DNA of 64,000 nucleotides from Bacteroidaceae bacterium (GCA_017427185.1 JAFRTJ010000009.1:62001-126000), one strand, 5' to 3'. Shown: positions 46,351 through 59,023, counted from the stretch's first letter. Notes: generated by a model not told the origin, from the letters alone. Program-made: numbers and translations.

Positions 46351-47454
46351 ATGTCACTAAAATGCGGTATTGTAGGACTACCCAATGTTGGTAAGTCAAC
46401 CCTTTTCAACTGCCTTTCGAGCGCGAAAGCCCAGGCTGCCAATTTCCCTTTCTGCACCATCGAACCTAATGTGGGTGTGATAACCGTCCCTGATGAACGG
46501 CTTACCAAACTGGCTGAGTTAGTACATCCGGGCAGAATTGTTCCTGCCACCTGCGAGATTGTGGACATCGCAGGACTGGTAAAAGGAGCCTCCAAAGGCG
46601 AAGGATTGGGGAATAAGTTCCTGGGAAATATCCGCGAGACAGATGCTATCATCCACGTTCTCAGATGTTTCGATGACGACAACGTAGTGAGGGAAGGTGG
46701 TGCGGCAGTCGATCCTGTGGCCGATAAAGAAATTATCGATACTGAATTGCAACTTAAGGATCTGGAAACCATAGAGTCACAGATAGCAAAAGTTCAGAAG
46801 ACAGCTGCGGCTGGAAGCAAAGATGCCAAGATCCTCTTGAACGTCCTTCTCTCCTACAAAGAGGTTCTCGATAAAGGAGAAAACGCTCGCAACGTGCAAT
46901 TCGAGTCGAAAGAGGAACAGAAAATGGCTCACGACCTCTTCCTCCTTACAGCAAAACCCGTACTGTACGTCTGCAATGTGGACGAAGCCTCAGCAAAGGA
47001 TGGAAACGAGTATTCGAAAAAAATCGAGAAGATTGCTGCAGCAGAAGGAGCCGAGGCAATGGTCATCGCCGCCAAGACTGAAGAAGACATAGCTTCCCTC
47101 GAAACCTACGAGGACAAGATGCTTTTCCTCGAAGAACTTGGACTGGAAGAAAGCGGCGTGAACCGACTCATAAAGAAAGCCTATTCCCTACTGAATCTGG
47201 AGACATTCATTACCGCTGGCGAGATGGAAGTGAAAGCCTGGACCTATCGCAAGGGATGGAAAGCACCCAAGTGTGCAGGCGTTATCCACACAGACTTCGA
47301 AAAGGGTTTCATCCGTGCAGAAGTCATCAAATACGACGACTATATCAAATATGGCTCTGAAGCCGCCGTTAGGGAGGCAGGAAAGATGGGAGTCGAAGGG
47401 AAGGACTACATAGTACAGGATGGCGATATAATGCACTTTAGATTCAACGTATGA
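46351..47454 (+). CDS. ychF: Redox-regulated ATPase YchF
   Basis: YchF is a universally conserved Obg-family NTPase that prefers ATP and associates with ribosomes. The 367-residue product has Walker A GLPNVGKSTL (residues 8-17), the DIAGLVKGASKGEGLGN switch block, CNVDE in the nucleotide-specificity position, and a C-terminal TGS-like domain (TAGEMEVKAWTYRKG onward; YIVQDGDIMHFRFNV at the end). Length is normal. The stop overlaps the lgt start by ATGA. Confidence 0.94.
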   Translation: MSLKCGIVGLPNVGKSTLFNCLSSAKAQAANFPFCTIEPNVGVITVPDERLTKLAELVHPGRIVPATCEIVDIAGLVKGASKGEGLGNKFLGNIRETDAIIHVLRCFDDDNVVREGGAAVDPVADKEIIDTELQLKDLETIESQIAKVQKTAAAGSKDAKILLNVLLSYKEVLDKGENARNVQFESKEEQKMAHDLFLLTAKPVLYVCNVDEASAKDGNEYSKKIEKIAAAEGAEAMVIAAKTEEDIASLETYEDKMLFLEELGLEESGVNRLIKKAYSLLNLETFITAGEMEVKAWTYRKGWKAPKCAGVIHTDFEKGFIRAEVIKYDDYIKYGSEAAVREAGKMGVEGKDYIVQDGDIMHFRFNV

Positions 47455-48362
47455 TGCAGCAACTTTTCATCAACTGGAACCCTGATGTGATAGCTTTGAA
47501 CTTAGGGTTCATCTCTATCCGCTGGTACTCCCTGTGCTGGTGCATAGGATTAGTGGCAGTATACTTGCTGATGCACCATCTGTATCGACAGCAGAAGATC
47601 AGCGAAGAACAGTTTGAACCCATGTTCATTTACTGTTTCCTGGGCATTCTGATAGGCGCCCGACTGGGGCATTGCCTATTTTACGAACCCAGCTATTTCA
47701 CGCACCATATCACAGAGATGCTCCTCCCCATTCGAGAGACTACAAATCCTGAGCGATGGACGAAATGGTTGATGTGGTTGCCTACAGGAAACGCAGAAAC
47801 CCATTGGGCTGCTACAGGATACGAAGGTCTCGCGAGTCACGGCGGAACATTAGGACTGATGATTGCCCTCTTTTTGTATGCCAAGAGTCAGAAACTCAGA
47901 TTCATACACGTATTGGACAACGTAGGGATTGTGACACCCATCTGTGCTTGCGCCATCCGCCTGGGGAACCTGATGAACAGCGAAATCATCGGCAAGGTTA
48001 CCACTTTGCCTTGGGGCTTCCGATTCTTCCATAGTTCTGAGGCATTGAGTACTCTGGATTCAGCTGGGCTTCCCCTACCCCGTCATCCTGGCCAGCTTTA
48101 CGAAGCCATCTGCTATGCTTGCTTCTTCTTCATAGGATGGTATTTCTACAAGAAATATCCCAAGAGAGTGGGCACAGGCTTCTTCTTTGGCCTCTGCCTC
48201 TTCCTGATTTTCACCAGCAGAATCCTGATTGAGTACACCAAGGAAAATCAAGTGGATTTCGAGAACGGAATGCTTTTCAATATGGGTCAACTCCTGAGCG
48301 TTCCTTTCGTCCTGCTGGGAATTTTCTGCATGTGGAGAGCTAAAAAGACAACGGCAAACTAA
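47451..48362 (+). CDS. lgt: Prolipoprotein diacylglyceryl transferase
   Basis: Lgt adds diacylglycerol to the lipobox cysteine of preprolipoproteins in the inner membrane. The 303-residue product has several membrane segments, the ISIRWYSLCWCIG start, GARLGHCLFYEP, the conserved GLASHGGTLGLMIALFLY, and HPGQLYEAICY. All are typical Lgt motifs. It overlaps ychF by ATGA, so the two are co-translated. Array 4 lies behind it. Confidence 0.94.
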   Translation: MMQQLFINWNPDVIALNLGFISIRWYSLCWCIGLVAVYLLMHHLYRQQKISEEQFEPMFIYCFLGILIGARLGHCLFYEPSYFTHHITEMLLPIRETTNPERWTKWLMWLPTGNAETHWAATGYEGLASHGGTLGLMIALFLYAKSQKLRFIHVLDNVGIVTPICACAIRLGNLMNSEIIGKVTTLPWGFRFFHSSEALSTLDSAGLPLPRHPGQLYEAICYACFFFIGWYFYKKYPKRVGTGFFFGLCLFLIFTSRILIEYTKENQVDFENGMLFNMGQLLSVPFVLLGIFCMWRAKKTTAN

Positions 48363-48441
48363 AGAAATCCTGCAAAAGAACAGCAGAAATCATCCATTTT
48401 TCTATCTCGCTGATTTTCAGTCATTTCTTTCCTTTGAAAAA

Positions 48442-48543
48442 AAGAACAAGTTGAGTCTGCGGTTTCAACGTGTTGATTTCCTCGTTTCAACACGTTGTCT
48501 TTGGCATTTCGACGTGTTGTCTTTTTCGTTTCGACGTGTGGCA
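48442..48543. repeat. 22-bp-period palindrome array 4 (5 units)
   Basis: Units start at 48442, 48464, 48486, 48508 and 48530, exactly 22 bp apart. The first is degenerate (AAGAACAAGTTGAG) but in phase; the others have central GT, AC, GT, GT. The last two have CGAC for CAAC in the left arm. The spacer GTCTGCGGTT also occurs in array 2, and a TTTCCTC spacer in array 1. The array lies between the convergent lgt and mutS stops, ending 51 bp before the mutS stop. Confidence 0.85.
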
Positions 48544-48594
48544 GCCTATCATGCATCTGGCGAAAGACCAAGAAGCTTTGAAAAAAGCCTGGAA

Positions 48595-51219
48595 TCATTT
48601 TCCTTTGACCAACCGCTTGATATCATTCAGCTTGTTCAGGGCCTCGATTGGCGTCAGGTTATCGATGTCCAAGTTGAGGAACTCGTCTCGAATCTGACAA
48701 AGTACAGGATCGTCCAACTGGAAGAAATTCATCTGCACACCATTGTCTGATTGATTTCCTGCTGCGATGCCTTTTCCCAGATTCTCGTGATCCATGTTCT
48801 GCTCCAGCTGCTTGAGTATTACATTGGCCCTCTTTACGATAGAGGCAGGCATGCCAGCCAACTTTGCCACATGAATTCCAAAACTATGCTCACTCCCGCC
48901 ACGTTCCAGCTTTCGCAGGAAGATCACCTTTCCGTCCACCTCGCGGACACTAACATTATAGTTCTTGATGCGAGAGAATGATTTCTCCATCTCGTTCAGC
49001 TCATGATAGTGGGTTGCAAACAAAGTTCGAGCTCTTCCTTTAGTAGACTCGTGGATATACTCCACTATGGCCCAAGCGATGCTAATGCCGTCATAAGTGC
49101 TGGTTCCACGTCCCAGCTCATCGAAAAGCACCAAAGAACGGTCAGAGAGATTGTTGAGGATGTTGGCGGCTTCATTCATTTCCACCATAAACGTACTCTC
49201 GCCCATCGAGATGTTGTCGCTTGCTCCCACGCGAGTGAATATCTTGTCGACACATCCTATACGCGCACTTTCAGCAGGCACAAAGCTTCCTATCTGAGCC
49301 ATCAGGGTAATCAATGCCGTCTGGCGGAGTAGGGCACTCTTTCCAGCCATGTTTGGACCTGTAATGATGATGATTTGCTGCTTCTCTGTGTCCATGTAGA
49401 CATCGTTGGCAACATACTTTTCGCCAATGGGCATCTGCTTCTCGATGACAGGGTGGCGACCCTGATGGATGTCGATCACATCAGATTCATCCACAACAGG
49501 GCGGATGTACTTATTCTCCTGGGCACTGGTGGAAAAGGAGAGCAGGCAATCCAGACGACCAATCAGGTTTGCGTCTATCTGGATGGCAGGCGTGTATTCA
49601 GCCAAGGCAACCACCAATTCATTGAAAAGGCGGGTCTCGAGAGCCAGAATCTTCTCCTCTGCACCCAGAATCTTTTCCTCGTATTCTTTCAGTTCCTGAG
49701 TAATGTAGCGCTCAGCCGATACCAAAGTCTGCTTGCGAATCCATTCTGGAGGAACCAAATCCTTGTACGTGTTGCGAACCTCCAGATAATAGCCAAATAC
49801 ATTATTGTACCCCACTTTCAGGCTTTGGATCCCTGTTGTCTCTATCTCTCGCTGCTGCAATTCCAGCAAGTAGCTTTTCCCGTCATAGGCTATGTGGCGC
49901 AACTCATCCAACTCAGCATTCACGCCTGAAGCGATCACATTTCCTTTGTTGACGAGTAGGGGAGGATCCGGCTGAATCTCGCGAGCGATGCGATCCCTCA
50001 TGCTGGCGCATAGATTCAGCTGGTCGCCAATACATCGCAACGTCTCGTCCTCTGCATGCTCGCAAGCTTTCTTGATAGGTTCGATGGCCTGCAAGGCAAT
50101 CCTCAGTTGAACGATATCACGAGGCGAAACACGCCCCACGCTGACTTTGCTGATGATTCGCTCCAAGTCGCCAATCCGATGGAGTTGCTCTGAAACCAAC
50201 TCACGGAAATCCAATTCGCGGAAAAAGTAATCGACAACATTCAACCGCTCATTGATTTGACGAATGTCCTTCAGCGGGAAAAGCATCCAGCGGCGCAACA
50301 TACGTGCTCCCATAGGAGTGATTGTCTTGTCCGTCACGTCCAGTAGCGAGATACCTCCCTCGTTCATAGGAGCCATCAATTCCAAGCTTCGAACCGTGAA
50401 CTTATCCAGTCGGACATACCGCTCTTCCTCTATGCGGCGAAGAGCTGTGATGTGGTTGATCTGCAAATGTTGAGTCATCTCCAAGTATTGCAGAATAACT
50501 CCTGACGCAACAATGCCGTTGTGGAGATGATCCACACCAAATCCCTTCAGGTTTTTCACCTCGAAATGTTTCAGCAGTTTCTCTTTGGCAGTAGATTCCG
50601 TAAAACACCAATCATCCAACTCGAACGTGGTGAACTTGGTTCCAAAAGAGCTCTCGAACATTCCTCTCTTACCTCGCTCGAAGAGAACCTCCTTGGGGGC
50701 GAAACTGCCTAAAAGCTTTTCCACATAATCCGTTGTGCCTTCTGTGGTAAGGAACTCTCCTGTACTGATATCCAGAAAAGCCAATCCGCAAGAAGTCTTT
50801 CCGAAGTGTATGGCAGCCAAGAAATTATTCTCCTTGTAACTCAGAATAGTGTCCGTCATAGCAACACCAGGAGTCACCAATTCCGTTATACCGCGTTTCA
50901 CCAACGTCTTCGTCAGTTTAGGGTCTTCCAGCTGATCGCAAATGGCTACACGCTTGCCTGCACGCACCAACTTAGGCAAATACGTATCTAAGGCATGATG
51001 AGGGAATCCTGCCATCTCTGTGTTAGGCATAGTCTCCTTGCCATTATTGCGTCGAGTCAGGGTGATGCCCAGAATGCTCGAGGCAATCACAGCATCGTCG
51101 GCATAGGTCTCATAGAAATCTCCACAACGAAACAACAGCAAAGCATCCGGATGCTTTGCTTTCAGGTCATAGAACTGCTTCATCATGGGGGTCAGCCCTT
51201 CTTTGCTTACTTTTGCCAT
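48595..51219 (-). CDS. mutS: DNA mismatch repair protein MutS
   Basis: MutS recognises mismatches and starts repair. The 874-residue product has the mismatch-binding FxE motif in [15 protein letters not shown] (about 31-45), clamp and lever domains, and a C-terminal ATPase with Walker [15 protein letters not shown] (near 620) and Walker [17 protein letters not shown]. The start at 51219 (MAKVSKEG) is chosen because a -7 box at 51238-51245 lies over the longer frame. MutL is not in the window. Confidence 0.95.
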   Translation of the reverse strand: MAKVSKEGLTPMMKQFYDLKAKHPDALLLFRCGDFYETYADDAVIASSILGITLTRRNNGKETMPNTEMAGFPHHALDTYLPKLVRAGKRVAICDQLEDPKLTKTLVKRGITELVTPGVAMTDTILSYKENNFLAAIHFGKTSCGLAFLDISTGEFLTTEGTTDYVEKLLGSFAPKEVLFERGKRGMFESSFGTKFTTFELDDWCFTESTAKEKLLKHFEVKNLKGFGVDHLHNGIVASGVILQYLEMTQHLQINHITALRRIEEERYVRLDKFTVRSLELMAPMNEGGISLLDVTDKTITPMGARMLRRWMLFPLKDIRQINERLNVVDYFFRELDFRELVSEQLHRIGDLERIISKVSVGRVSPRDIVQLRIALQAIEPIKKACEHAEDETLRCIGDQLNLCASMRDRIAREIQPDPPLLVNKGNVIASGVNAELDELRHIAYDGKSYLLELQQREIETTGIQSLKVGYNNVFGYYLEVRNTYKDLVPPEWIRKQTLVSAERYITQELKEYEEKILGAEEKILALETRLFNELVVALAEYTPAIQIDANLIGRLDCLLSFSTSAQENKYIRPVVDESDVIDIHQGRHPVIEKQMPIGEKYVANDVYMDTEKQQIIIITGPNMAGKSALLRQTALITLMAQIGSFVPAESARIGCVDKIFTRVGASDNISMGESTFMVEMNEAANILNNLSDRSLVLFDELGRGTSTYDGISIAWAIVEYIHESTKGRARTLFATHYHELNEMEKSFSRIKNYNVSVREVDGKVIFLRKLERGGSEHSFGIHVAKLAGMPASIVKRANVILKQLEQNMDHENLGKGIAAGNQSDNGVQMNFFQLDDPVLCQIRDEFLNLDIDNLTPIEALNKLNDIKRLVKGK

Positions 51220-51237
51220 ATCATTCCTTATTCTTTG

Positions 51238-51382
51238 CAAAGATACAAAATCTTTTGGAGATTATGTTCCATTTGGCAACTTTTTTTAGGCATGCTTCAA
51301 CGACTTTTTTGACTTTGTCAAGCATCTAAAACAATTCTTTCGTCAAACTTGTTCCCCCTTTCCTCGAAAATCACTATCTTTG
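51238..51382. promoter_or_regulatory. Divergent mutS/leuS control region
   Basis: The minus strand has TATCTTTG (51245 to 51238), 19 bp before the mutS start, and the plus strand has TATCTTTG (51375-51382), 30 bp before leuS; both match TAnnTTTG. Between them are the inverted repeat TTGAC-TTT-GTCAA (51309-51321) and ATGCTT (51292-51297) / AAGCAT (51320-51325). No function is known for these. Confidence 0.45.
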
Positions 51383-51411
51383 TGCCCAAAAAAGCAACAT
51401 ACACTTAAAAA

Positions 51412-54261
51412 ATGGCAAAAGAGTATAATTTTCAAGAGATTGAACAGAAATGGCATCAGCGATGGACAGCTGATGAGACTTATAAAGTAACGGAGGATCA
51501 AAGCAAGAAAAAGTTCTACGTATTGAACATGTTCCCATATCCATCTGGAGCAGGTCTGCATGTGGGTCACCCTTTGGGCTATATTGCCAGCGATATCTAT
51601 TCGCGCTACAAACGCCAGAAAGGTTTCAACGTGCTGAACCCTATGGGATACGACTCTTATGGTCTGCCTGCGGAGCAGTATGCCATACAGACAGGACAAC
51701 ATCCAGAGAAGACTACCTTCCAGAACATTGACCGCTATCGCGAACAGCTTGATAAAATAGGATTCTGTTTCGACTGGAGTAGGGAAGTACGTACCTGTGA
51801 TCCTGGTTATTACCATTGGACTCAATGGGCTTTTCAAAAGATGTTCAACAGTTTCTATTGCATCAAGTGTCAGAAAGCTCAACCCATCTCGAAACTCATC
51901 GACTATCTCAATGAGCATGGAACAGAGGGACTCGATGTCGCTCAAAGCGAGGAACTTGACTTCACAGCTGAGGAATGGAAGGCTATGAACGAAAAACAGC
52001 AGAGCGACGTACTGATGAACTATCGCATCGCTTTCCTGGGCGAGACGATGGTGAACTGGTGTCCTAAGTTGGGTACTGTGCTGGCTAATGATGAAGTTGT
52101 GGATGGAGTCAGTGTTCGAGGCGGATATCCTGTAGAACAGAAAAAAATGCGCCAATGGTGCCTTCGTGTCAGCGCATACGCCCAACGTCTATTAGACGGA
52201 CTGGATACCATCGAGTGGAGTGATTCCATCAAAGAGACCCAGCGCAACTGGATCGGGCGTAGCGAGGGCGCAGAGATTGAATTCAAGATTGCAGACTCAG
52301 ATAAAAGTTTCGTCATCTTCACCACTCGCGCTGACACCATGTTTGGCGTTACCTTCATGGTTCTGGCTCCAGAGAATGAATTGGTGCAGACCGTAACTAC
52401 CCCTGAGCAGAAGGCTGAGGTGGACAAATACCTGACTTATGTGAAAGGACGTACAGAGCGCGAACGTCAGATCGATCACAAAATAACAGGCGTTTTCTCT
52501 GGTTCTTATGCCATCAATCCTTTCACAGGTGAGAAGAATCCCATCTGGATCAGCGAATATGTATTGGCTGGTTATGGTACGGGTGCCATCATGGCTGTTC
52601 CTGCTCATGACTCACGCGACTATGCGTTTGCCAAACATTTTGGTTTGCCCATCATTCCTCTGATTGAAGGTGCAGATATCAGCGAGGAAAGTTATGATGC
52701 CAAGGAAGGAATTGTCACCAACAGTCCTCGCAAGGATGTGACTCCTTATATAGATTTCAGTCTGAATGGCATGACTGTGAAAGAAGCCATTGCTGCCACT
52801 AAGGTCTATGTGAAGGAGCATAACCTGGGACGCGTGAAAGTCAACTATCGTCTGCGCGATGCAATCTTCAGCCGTCAGCGCTATTGGGGTGAACCTTTCC
52901 CTGTATACTACAAGAATGACATTCCTCAGATGATTCCAGAGGATTGCCTTCCCATCGAATTGCCTCAAGTGGAAAAATTCCTTCCAACTGAAACAGGTGA
53001 ACCTCCCTTGGGTAATGCCCAGATCTGGGCTTGGGATGAAGCAAACCGGAAGATTGTGGATAAGGCTCTCATCGACAATAAGAAAGTCTTCCCCATAGAA
53101 CTTTATACAATGCCTGGTTTCGCAGGTTCCTCTGCATACTATCTGCGCTACATGGATCCTCGAAATGATAAAGCATTGGTCAGCAGGGAAGCAGATGAAT
53201 ATTGGCAGAACGTAGACCTCTATGTAGGTGGCAGTGAACATGCTACGGGACACCTGATCTATTCTCGTTTCTGGAACAAGTTCCTCTTTGACTTGGGAGT
53301 AAGTTGCAAGGAAGAACCTTTCCAGAAACTCATTAATCAAGGTATGATCCAAGGACGAAGCAATTTTGTTTACCGCATCAAGGACACCAATACTTTTGTT
53401 TCTTTGGGTTTGAAGGACAAGTATGAAGTTACTCCCATTCATGTGGATGTGAATATCGTGAAGAATGATGTACTGGATATGGATGCTTTCAGAGCATGGC
53501 GTCCTGAATATGAAACAGCAGAGTTTATCTTGGAGGATGGTAAGTATATCTGTGGGTGGGCTATCGAGAAAATGTCGAAGAGCATGTTCAATGTGGTCAA
53601 TCCTGATATGATTGTAGAAAAGTTTGGTGCTGACACCCTTCGCCTTTATGAAATGTTCTTGGGTCCCGTTGAGCAAAGCAAACCCTGGGACACGAATGGT
53701 ATTGATGGCTGTCACCGTTTCCTGAAAAAATTCTGGGCACTCTTTTGGGATAAGGAAGGCAATCTTCAGGTTAATGACGACAATCCAACAGCAGAAAACC
53801 TGAAAACTCTGCACAAGGTTATCAAGAAAGTTTCTTCCGATATTGAAGACTTCTCTTACAACACTAGCATTTCTGCCCTCATGGTCGCATGCAACGAACT
53901 GAGTCAACAAAAGTGTCACAGCCGTCAGATCATGGAACCTTTGGTTGTCATTCTGGCTCCCTTTGCTCCCCATATTGCTGAAGAACTTTGGGAAGCATTA
54001 GGTCACGAAACTACTGTTTGCGATGCACAATGGCCTGATTACGAAGAGAAGTATCTTGTAGAAAGCAGCGTGAAACTGGGCGTTCAGTTCAATGGTAAGG
54101 TTCGTTTTGCATTAGACTTCCCTGCCGATGCCACTCCTGACAAGATGATCAGTATGGTCACAGCTGCTCCTGAAGCTCAGAAATACCTCGAAGGCATGCA
54201 GATTGTAAAAACGATTGCCATTCCTGGCCGTATCGTCAATATCGTCGTGAAGCCCTGTTAA
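51412..54261 (+). CDS. leuS: Leucyl-tRNA synthetase
   Basis: LeuS charges tRNA-Leu. The 949-residue class I enzyme has the HIGH motif as LHVGHPLGY (about residue 48), the editing domain (about 240-440) with [11 protein letters not shown] and [15 protein letters not shown], the KMSKS loop [14 protein letters not shown] (about 720), and a C-terminal anticodon-binding region. Length is somewhat above the E. coli enzyme, as usual in Bacteroidetes. It starts a six-gene plus-strand run whose later members overlap. Confidence 0.96.
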   Translation: MAKEYNFQEIEQKWHQRWTADETYKVTEDQSKKKFYVLNMFPYPSGAGLHVGHPLGYIASDIYSRYKRQKGFNVLNPMGYDSYGLPAEQYAIQTGQHPEKTTFQNIDRYREQLDKIGFCFDWSREVRTCDPGYYHWTQWAFQKMFNSFYCIKCQKAQPISKLIDYLNEHGTEGLDVAQSEELDFTAEEWKAMNEKQQSDVLMNYRIAFLGETMVNWCPKLGTVLANDEVVDGVSVRGGYPVEQKKMRQWCLRVSAYAQRLLDGLDTIEWSDSIKETQRNWIGRSEGAEIEFKIADSDKSFVIFTTRADTMFGVTFMVLAPENELVQTVTTPEQKAEVDKYLTYVKGRTERERQIDHKITGVFSGSYAINPFTGEKNPIWISEYVLAGYGTGAIMAVPAHDSRDYAFAKHFGLPIIPLIEGADISEESYDAKEGIVTNSPRKDVTPYIDFSLNGMTVKEAIAATKVYVKEHNLGRVKVNYRLRDAIFSRQRYWGEPFPVYYKNDIPQMIPEDCLPIELPQVEKFLPTETGEPPLGNAQIWAWDEANRKIVDKALIDNKKVFPIELYTMPGFAGSSAYYLRYMDPRNDKALVSREADEYWQNVDLYVGGSEHATGHLIYSRFWNKFLFDLGVSCKEEPFQKLINQGMIQGRSNFVYRIKDTNTFVSLGLKDKYEVTPIHVDVNIVKNDVLDMDAFRAWRPEYETAEFILEDGKYICGWAIEKMSKSMFNVVNPDMIVEKFGADTLRLYEMFLGPVEQSKPWDTNGIDGCHRFLKKFWALFWDKEGNLQVNDDNPTAENLKTLHKVIKKVSSDIEDFSYNTSISALMVACNELSQQKCHSRQIMEPLVVILAPFAPHIAEELWEALGHETTVCDAQWPDYEEKYLVESSVKLGVQFNGKVRFALDFPADATPDKMISMVTAAPEAQKYLEGMQIVKTIAIPGRIVNIVVKPC

Positions 54262-54277
54262 AAGCATACATAAGCAA

Positions 54278-55168
54278 ATGAAACTGAATAGGCACCGCTT
54301 GTGGGAGTTCATCAAGGACTTCTTCGCCATAAACTTAGGTATGGCTATCTATTCGCTGGGATGGGCAGCATTTCTCCTGCCATATCACATCACTACGGGT
54401 GGAATGGTTGGTCTTTTCGCTATTTTGTATTATGTCACAAAGTTTCCCATCAGTTTAGCCGTGATGATAGCCAATATGGGATTGCTTTGTTTTGCCTATA
54501 AGCCATTGGGATGGAAGTTTGTTATCAAAACGGCTTATGCCGTGATTGCCCTATCCACTTTTCTGGAAATGGGACAACACATGATGACTGACGAGACGGG
54601 CCAACTTATTCAACTTATGGGCGAAGGACAGGACTCGATGGCTTGTGTTTTGGGAGCCATTCTTAATGGTATCGGAATAGCCATCGTATTCCTTTCTGGA
54701 GGAAGTACGGGTGGATGGGATGTTATTGCAGCCCTGGTCAACAAGTACAAGAACATTTCTTTAGGACGTGTGATGCTTTTCTTGGATCTTCTGGTCATAG
54801 CATCCTGCTGGCCTATATTCCACGATTGGCGCATGGTGGTGTTTGGATACGTCACTTTAGCTGTATATTCCTATGTGCTGGATCTCGTCATCAACAGTGC
54901 TCGTCAAGATATACAGTTTATCATTTTTACAAAGAAACCCCAAGAAATCAGCGAGCGAATCATCCACGAAACGGTTCATACTGTCACTTCTTGGAATGCA
55001 GAAGGCTATTTCAGTCATCAAGACATCAAGATTCTCATTACCATCGTCCACAAACGTGAATCTGTCCGCATTCTTCGATTGATTCAGGAGGTAGATCCAC
55101 AAGCCTTCGTCTCACAGAGTAGGGCAGAGGGTGTATATGGAAACGGATTTAAAGCAATCAAGGCATGA
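54278..55168 (+). CDS. YitT family membrane protein (first of two)
   Basis: The 296-residue product has five or six membrane segments with GGSTGGWDVIAALVNKYKNISLGR, the hallmark of the YitT family (DUF161), and a cytosolic C-terminal DUF2179 domain (about 215-296) that may sense a small ligand. Function is unknown; transport of an anion or small metabolite has been suggested for the family. It follows leuS by 16 bp and overlaps the second yitT by ATGA. Confidence 0.85.
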   Translation: MKLNRHRLWEFIKDFFAINLGMAIYSLGWAAFLLPYHITTGGMVGLFAILYYVTKFPISLAVMIANMGLLCFAYKPLGWKFVIKTAYAVIALSTFLEMGQHMMTDETGQLIQLMGEGQDSMACVLGAILNGIGIAIVFLSGGSTGGWDVIAALVNKYKNISLGRVMLFLDLLVIASCWPIFHDWRMVVFGYVTLAVYSYVLDLVINSARQDIQFIIFTKKPQEISERIIHETVHTVTSWNAEGYFSHQDIKILITIVHKRESVRILRLIQEVDPQAFVSQSRAEGVYGNGFKAIKA

Positions 55169-56079
55169 CAATGACGATAAAGAATATATGGGGAGACAAT
55201 CCATGGACGATAGCACGTGACTATGCACAGATCTCATTGGGCATAATCATCTATACGATTGGGTATTCGTGCTTCCTGCTTCCTTATCAAATTATCAGTG
55301 GTGGAGTAAGCGGCATTTCCACCTTCATTTACTATAGCACAGGTTTCCATGCCAATTATACCTATTTGCTCATCAATATTTTCCTGCTCATTCTGGCCAT
55401 CAGAATAATGGGATGGAGATATTTCTTCCGCACCATCATTGTCATTCTCATCATTTCTGTATTGATAGGAATCCTCCAGGAAAAACTGACCTATATGGGA
55501 GCAGATGGACAAGAACACCTGACATGCATCATTGGTAACCAGAAATTCATGGCTTCAGTCATTGGTGGTCTGATGGAAGGTTTGGGTCTTGCTGTCATCT
55601 TTTTGGCTGGTGGAAGTACAGGTGGTACAGATATCATTGCCAGCTGTGTCAACAAGTATCGCGATATCTCGCTTGGGCGAATCCTCCTGTCACTGGATAT
55701 CATCATCGTTGGAACCAGTTATTTCCTCTCCCGCAATCTGGAAACAATGGTAGTGGGATACGTCACGATGTTCATCAGCATGAATTTCCTTGACTTTGTT
55801 ATCAACGGTGCACGCCAAAGTGTACAGTTCACCATTATCAGCAAAAAACATGAGGAGATTGCCCAGCAAATAGCTGAACAAGTGGAACGCGGAGTCACTA
55901 TCATATATGGCGAAGGCTGGTATAGCAAAGAAAAACGCAACGTTCTGCTCGTAATGGCAAAGAGACATGAAAGCCGGCGAATCTTCGCCCTCATCCGTCA
56001 AATAGACAACAATGCTTTCGTGACGATGAGTAATGTGGAAGGTGTCTTTGGAGAAGGGTTTGATAAAATAAAGAAATGA
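55165..56079 (+). CDS. YitT family membrane protein (second of two)
   Basis: This 304-residue protein has the same layout as its upstream neighbour: membrane segments, [24 protein letters not shown], and a C-terminal DUF2179 domain. The two are clearly paralogues from a tandem duplication but have diverged along their whole length, so the duplication is old. They may form a heteromer. Start and stop overlap neighbours by ATGA on both sides. Confidence 0.85.
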   Translation: MTMTIKNIWGDNPWTIARDYAQISLGIIIYTIGYSCFLLPYQIISGGVSGISTFIYYSTGFHANYTYLLINIFLLILAIRIMGWRYFFRTIIVILIISVLIGILQEKLTYMGADGQEHLTCIIGNQKFMASVIGGLMEGLGLAVIFLAGGSTGGTDIIASCVNKYRDISLGRILLSLDIIIVGTSYFLSRNLETMVVGYVTMFISMNFLDFVINGARQSVQFTIISKKHEEIAQQIAEQVERGVTIIYGEGWYSKEKRNVLLVMAKRHESRRIFALIRQIDNNAFVTMSNVEGVFGEGFDKIKK

Positions 56080-56720
56080 ACGAACCTATGACGACAACCA
56101 ACAATGCTCTACTGGTGATGGCGACTAACAATGCTCACAAACTATCAGAAGTTCGCCAGATTTTGGAAAATCGGTTCCTGGTCAAGGGATTGACAGAAAT
56201 TGGTTGTCACGAGGACATCCCAGAAACAGCAGATACACTCGAAGGCAATGCGCTTCAGAAAGCCCACTATGTCCACGAACATTATCATGTGGATTGTTTT
56301 GCTGATGATACGGGACTCGAGGTAGAGGCATTGAATGGAGCCCCTGGTGTCTTTACCGCCCGATTCGGTGAAATGAATGGATATGGTGAAAGCCATGATG
56401 CAAATGCCAACATCCAATGCCTGCTGGACAAACTTACGGGACAATCTAACCGCAGAGCACGTTTCCGCACCATTATTGCTTTGATTCTCGATGGTGAGGA
56501 ACATCTCTTTGAGGGTGTCGTGGAAGGGATTATTCTGGAAGCCAAGGTTGGGGTAGGGGGATTCGGTTACGATCCCATTTTCGCACCTCTTGAGGCAGAT
56601 GGAAAAGCCTTTGCTGAGATGAAGGCTGCCGATAAAAACAAAATCAGCCACAGAGGAAGAGCCATAGAAAAACTTTGCTGTTTCCTGCAAAGCAACAGAA
56701 ATAATAACAACAAACTATGA
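56076..56720 (+). CDS. rdgB: dITP/XTP pyrophosphatase (HAM1/RdgB)
   Basis: RdgB removes non-canonical purine triphosphates such as dITP and XTP from the nucleotide pool. The 214-residue product has the family blocks [43 protein letters not shown], and [11 protein letters not shown], then [14 protein letters not shown]. The first 10 residues are extra; translation could also begin at a later ATG, but the overlap with yitT favours 56076. It overlaps porZ by 4 bp. Confidence 0.94.
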   Translation: MNEPMTTTNNALLVMATNNAHKLSEVRQILENRFLVKGLTEIGCHEDIPETADTLEGNALQKAHYVHEHYHVDCFADDTGLEVEALNGAPGVFTARFGEMNGYGESHDANANIQCLLDKLTGQSNRRARFRTIIALILDGEEHLFEGVVEGIILEAKVGVGGFGYDPIFAPLEADGKAFAEMKAADKNKISHRGRAIEKLCCFLQSNRNNNNKL

Positions 56721-59023
56721 AAAGGATTCTCAGTTCATTCTTCACTATATGCACAGCACTATTGTTTGGCTCTGTGCATGCTCAGCAGATTGGCTCATGG
56801 CAAGTTTATCCCTCCTACTGGAATGCCACGCAGAATCTGGTGGTAGGCACTGTAGTGTATTCTCTCTGCGATGGCAATCTGCTCGCTTATGATACAGAGG
56901 ATACCAGTGTGAAGACATACAACCGCCTCAATGATCTGAATGATGTCCATATCAGTCACATGGCTTATTCTGAAGAAGCAAAAAGAATCATCCTGATTTA
57001 TGACAACGGAAACATTGACTTGATGGATGAAAATGACAATGTCTTGAACCTGTCATCCTTAAAAGACAAAGTCATGCCCAACAAGACAATCAACGATATT
57101 TATATCTATGGCTCGATGGCATACCTCTGCATGGGGTTTGGAATCATCGAGATAAACATGAGCGAAGGAACTATCCAGGAAACCTATCAACTCAATACCG
57201 ATGTCATTGGAGCAGGCATCATCGATGGCAACATGAATATTGTTACTCCAGATGGAGCCTATAAGTGCAGTCTCGAGGACAATATGCACGACATGAAGAA
57301 TTGGAGCAAGTTCAACGAAGTTACCAAATTCGATAAAGTTGTTTGTTTTCAAAATCAACTGATAGGACTTCGTACATGGAACAAAGCCATCGTGGCTATC
57401 AAACAGAATGGTTCTTTTCCTACACTCGACAGTCAAGATAAGTACTCATTCCTCTATGTTTCAGGAAACCAACTTCTTTATGGTAATTCGCAGGTTGTAC
57501 GTGTATGTGAAAACATCGAAAAACCCACTTCCATTAACATAGAAAACTCATGGAACTGCATCAGCCACGCCAATGGAACCTATTGGGTAAGCGACGGTGT
57601 CAATGGATTGAAAGGTTTCAAGATTTCCGAGAACAGCTTTGTTCAGACAGATGGTCCCATTCAGCCCAATAGCCCAAAGGAAGATCTTTGCTATCGTATG
57701 CAGTGGGTAGGCGACCGACTTCTGGTAGCTGGAGGTATCAATACAGTGGCTGCCATTTACAACAATCCTACCGCCATGTATTACGAAAATGGCAAATGGA
57801 CCAACTTCCAGGAAACGGACGATGAGGCTTACAGTGATTTCAGGCTTGCCAACACAACACACTTAGTGCAAGATCCCAATGACGAGAACCATCATTTTGC
57901 CAGCTTACATCGAAACGGACTTTGCGAGTATCGCAACGGAAAATTTGTCAAACTCTACAATTGCGACAACAGTCCTATCCGTAGTATTTTGCCTGATAAT
58001 GCCAAATACTTCAATTATTGCTCCACCTCAGGTCTTCAATACGACGGGGACAGAAACCTATGGATGCTCAACAGCGAGACAGATACTATCGTGCGCGTAC
58101 GGACGAGTTCTGGCAAGTGGATTGGTCTTTATTATGGAGAGATTGCAAATGTTTCGCTTTGCGATGATTACCTGATACACAGCAGTGGCCTGATGTTCCT
58201 CAATAGTCGGCGAACCGATAATCATGGTTTCTTCTGCTTCGATACGAATGGAACACTCGAGAACACGCGCGACGATCGACACATCCTACGATCTTCAATT
58301 ACCAATCAGGATGGCACAAGCTATTCCCCTGATGAATTCTATTGTATGGCGGAAGATTTGTATGGAATGATTTGGTGCGGAACCAACTTGGGTGTCTTTG
58401 TTGTTGCTGACCCTCCTACTTTCTTTGATAGTGACTTCCATTTCGAGCAGATCAAGATTGCACGCAATGATGGTAGTGGTCTTGCCGACTATCTTCTCAA
58501 CGGTGTTGCCATCAGTTGCATCGCTGTGGATGGTGCCAATCGTAAATGGATAGGAACCCATAGCAATGGTCTTTATCTGATTAGTGCAGATGGAACAGAA
58601 ATGATTCAGCACTTCACCACAGAAGACTCTCCCATCCTGAGCAACACAATCTATTGCATCGCTGTCCATCCTACTTCTGGCACTGTCATGATAGGCACTG
58701 ATGCTGGCCTCTGCAGTTATGTCAGCGATGCCACAGAGGCAGCCGAGGAACTCATCAGCGACAACGTACTTGTCTATCCCAATCCTGTGCGACCCGATTA
58801 TACAGGTCCCATTGCCATCAAGGGGCTGACGATGGATTCCGAGGTAAAGATTCTCAGCACGACAGGTCAACTTGTGTGGATGGGCACTTCAGCTGGCGGA
58901 ACCTGCACTTGGAATGGAACCAACAAACAAGGTCGACGCGTAGCATCAGGCGTGTATCACGTCGTAGCCAACAATGCGGAAGGGAAGAAAGCCATTGTAA
59001 GTCGCATCATTGTAATCCGATGA
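56717..59023 (+). CDS. porZ: PorZ-like type IX secretion protein (beta-propeller plus C-terminal sorting domain)
   Basis: This 768-residue protein has a signal peptide (cleavage near VHAQ), then a long beta-strand-rich region with two-component-type propeller repeats ([51 protein letters not shown]), and a C-terminal sorting domain ([13 protein letters not shown] to [24 protein letters not shown]). This order and size match PorZ, a surface protein that in Porphyromonas gingivalis works in the sortase complex attaching A-LPS to secreted cargo. It lies in the leuS run and overlaps the next luxR-type gene by ATGA. Confidence 0.82.
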   Translation: MKRILSSFFTICTALLFGSVHAQQIGSWQVYPSYWNATQNLVVGTVVYSLCDGNLLAYDTEDTSVKTYNRLNDLNDVHISHMAYSEEAKRIILIYDNGNIDLMDENDNVLNLSSLKDKVMPNKTINDIYIYGSMAYLCMGFGIIEINMSEGTIQETYQLNTDVIGAGIIDGNMNIVTPDGAYKCSLEDNMHDMKNWSKFNEVTKFDKVVCFQNQLIGLRTWNKAIVAIKQNGSFPTLDSQDKYSFLYVSGNQLLYGNSQVVRVCENIEKPTSINIENSWNCISHANGTYWVSDGVNGLKGFKISENSFVQTDGPIQPNSPKEDLCYRMQWVGDRLLVAGGINTVAAIYNNPTAMYYENGKWTNFQETDDEAYSDFRLANTTHLVQDPNDENHHFASLHRNGLCEYRNGKFVKLYNCDNSPIRSILPDNAKYFNYCSTSGLQYDGDRNLWMLNSETDTIVRVRTSSGKWIGLYYGEIANVSLCDDYLIHSSGLMFLNSRRTDNHGFFCFDTNGTLENTRDDRHILRSSITNQDGTSYSPDEFYCMAEDLYGMIWCGTNLGVFVVADPPTFFDSDFHFEQIKIARNDGSGLADYLLNGVAISCIAVDGANRKWIGTHSNGLYLISADGTEMIQHFTTEDSPILSNTIYCIAVHPTSGTVMIGTDAGLCSYVSDATEAAEELISDNVLVYPNPVRPDYTGPIAIKGLTMDSEVKILSTTGQLVWMGTSAGGTCTWNGTNKQGRRVASGVYHVVANNAEGKKAIVSRIIVIR

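Noticed and set aside
51630..51645. TTCAACGTGCTGAA in leuS as an array unit
   Set aside because: Single copy, one mismatch, inside a conserved coding region.
52612..53973. 453-residue minus-strand frame opposite leuS
   Set aside because: It is a shadow of a conserved tRNA synthetase; no independent evidence of coding.
54278..56079. The two yitT genes as one gene split by a frameshift
   Set aside because: Each has the full membrane and DUF2179 parts and the family GGSTGG motif, so they are two complete paralogues.
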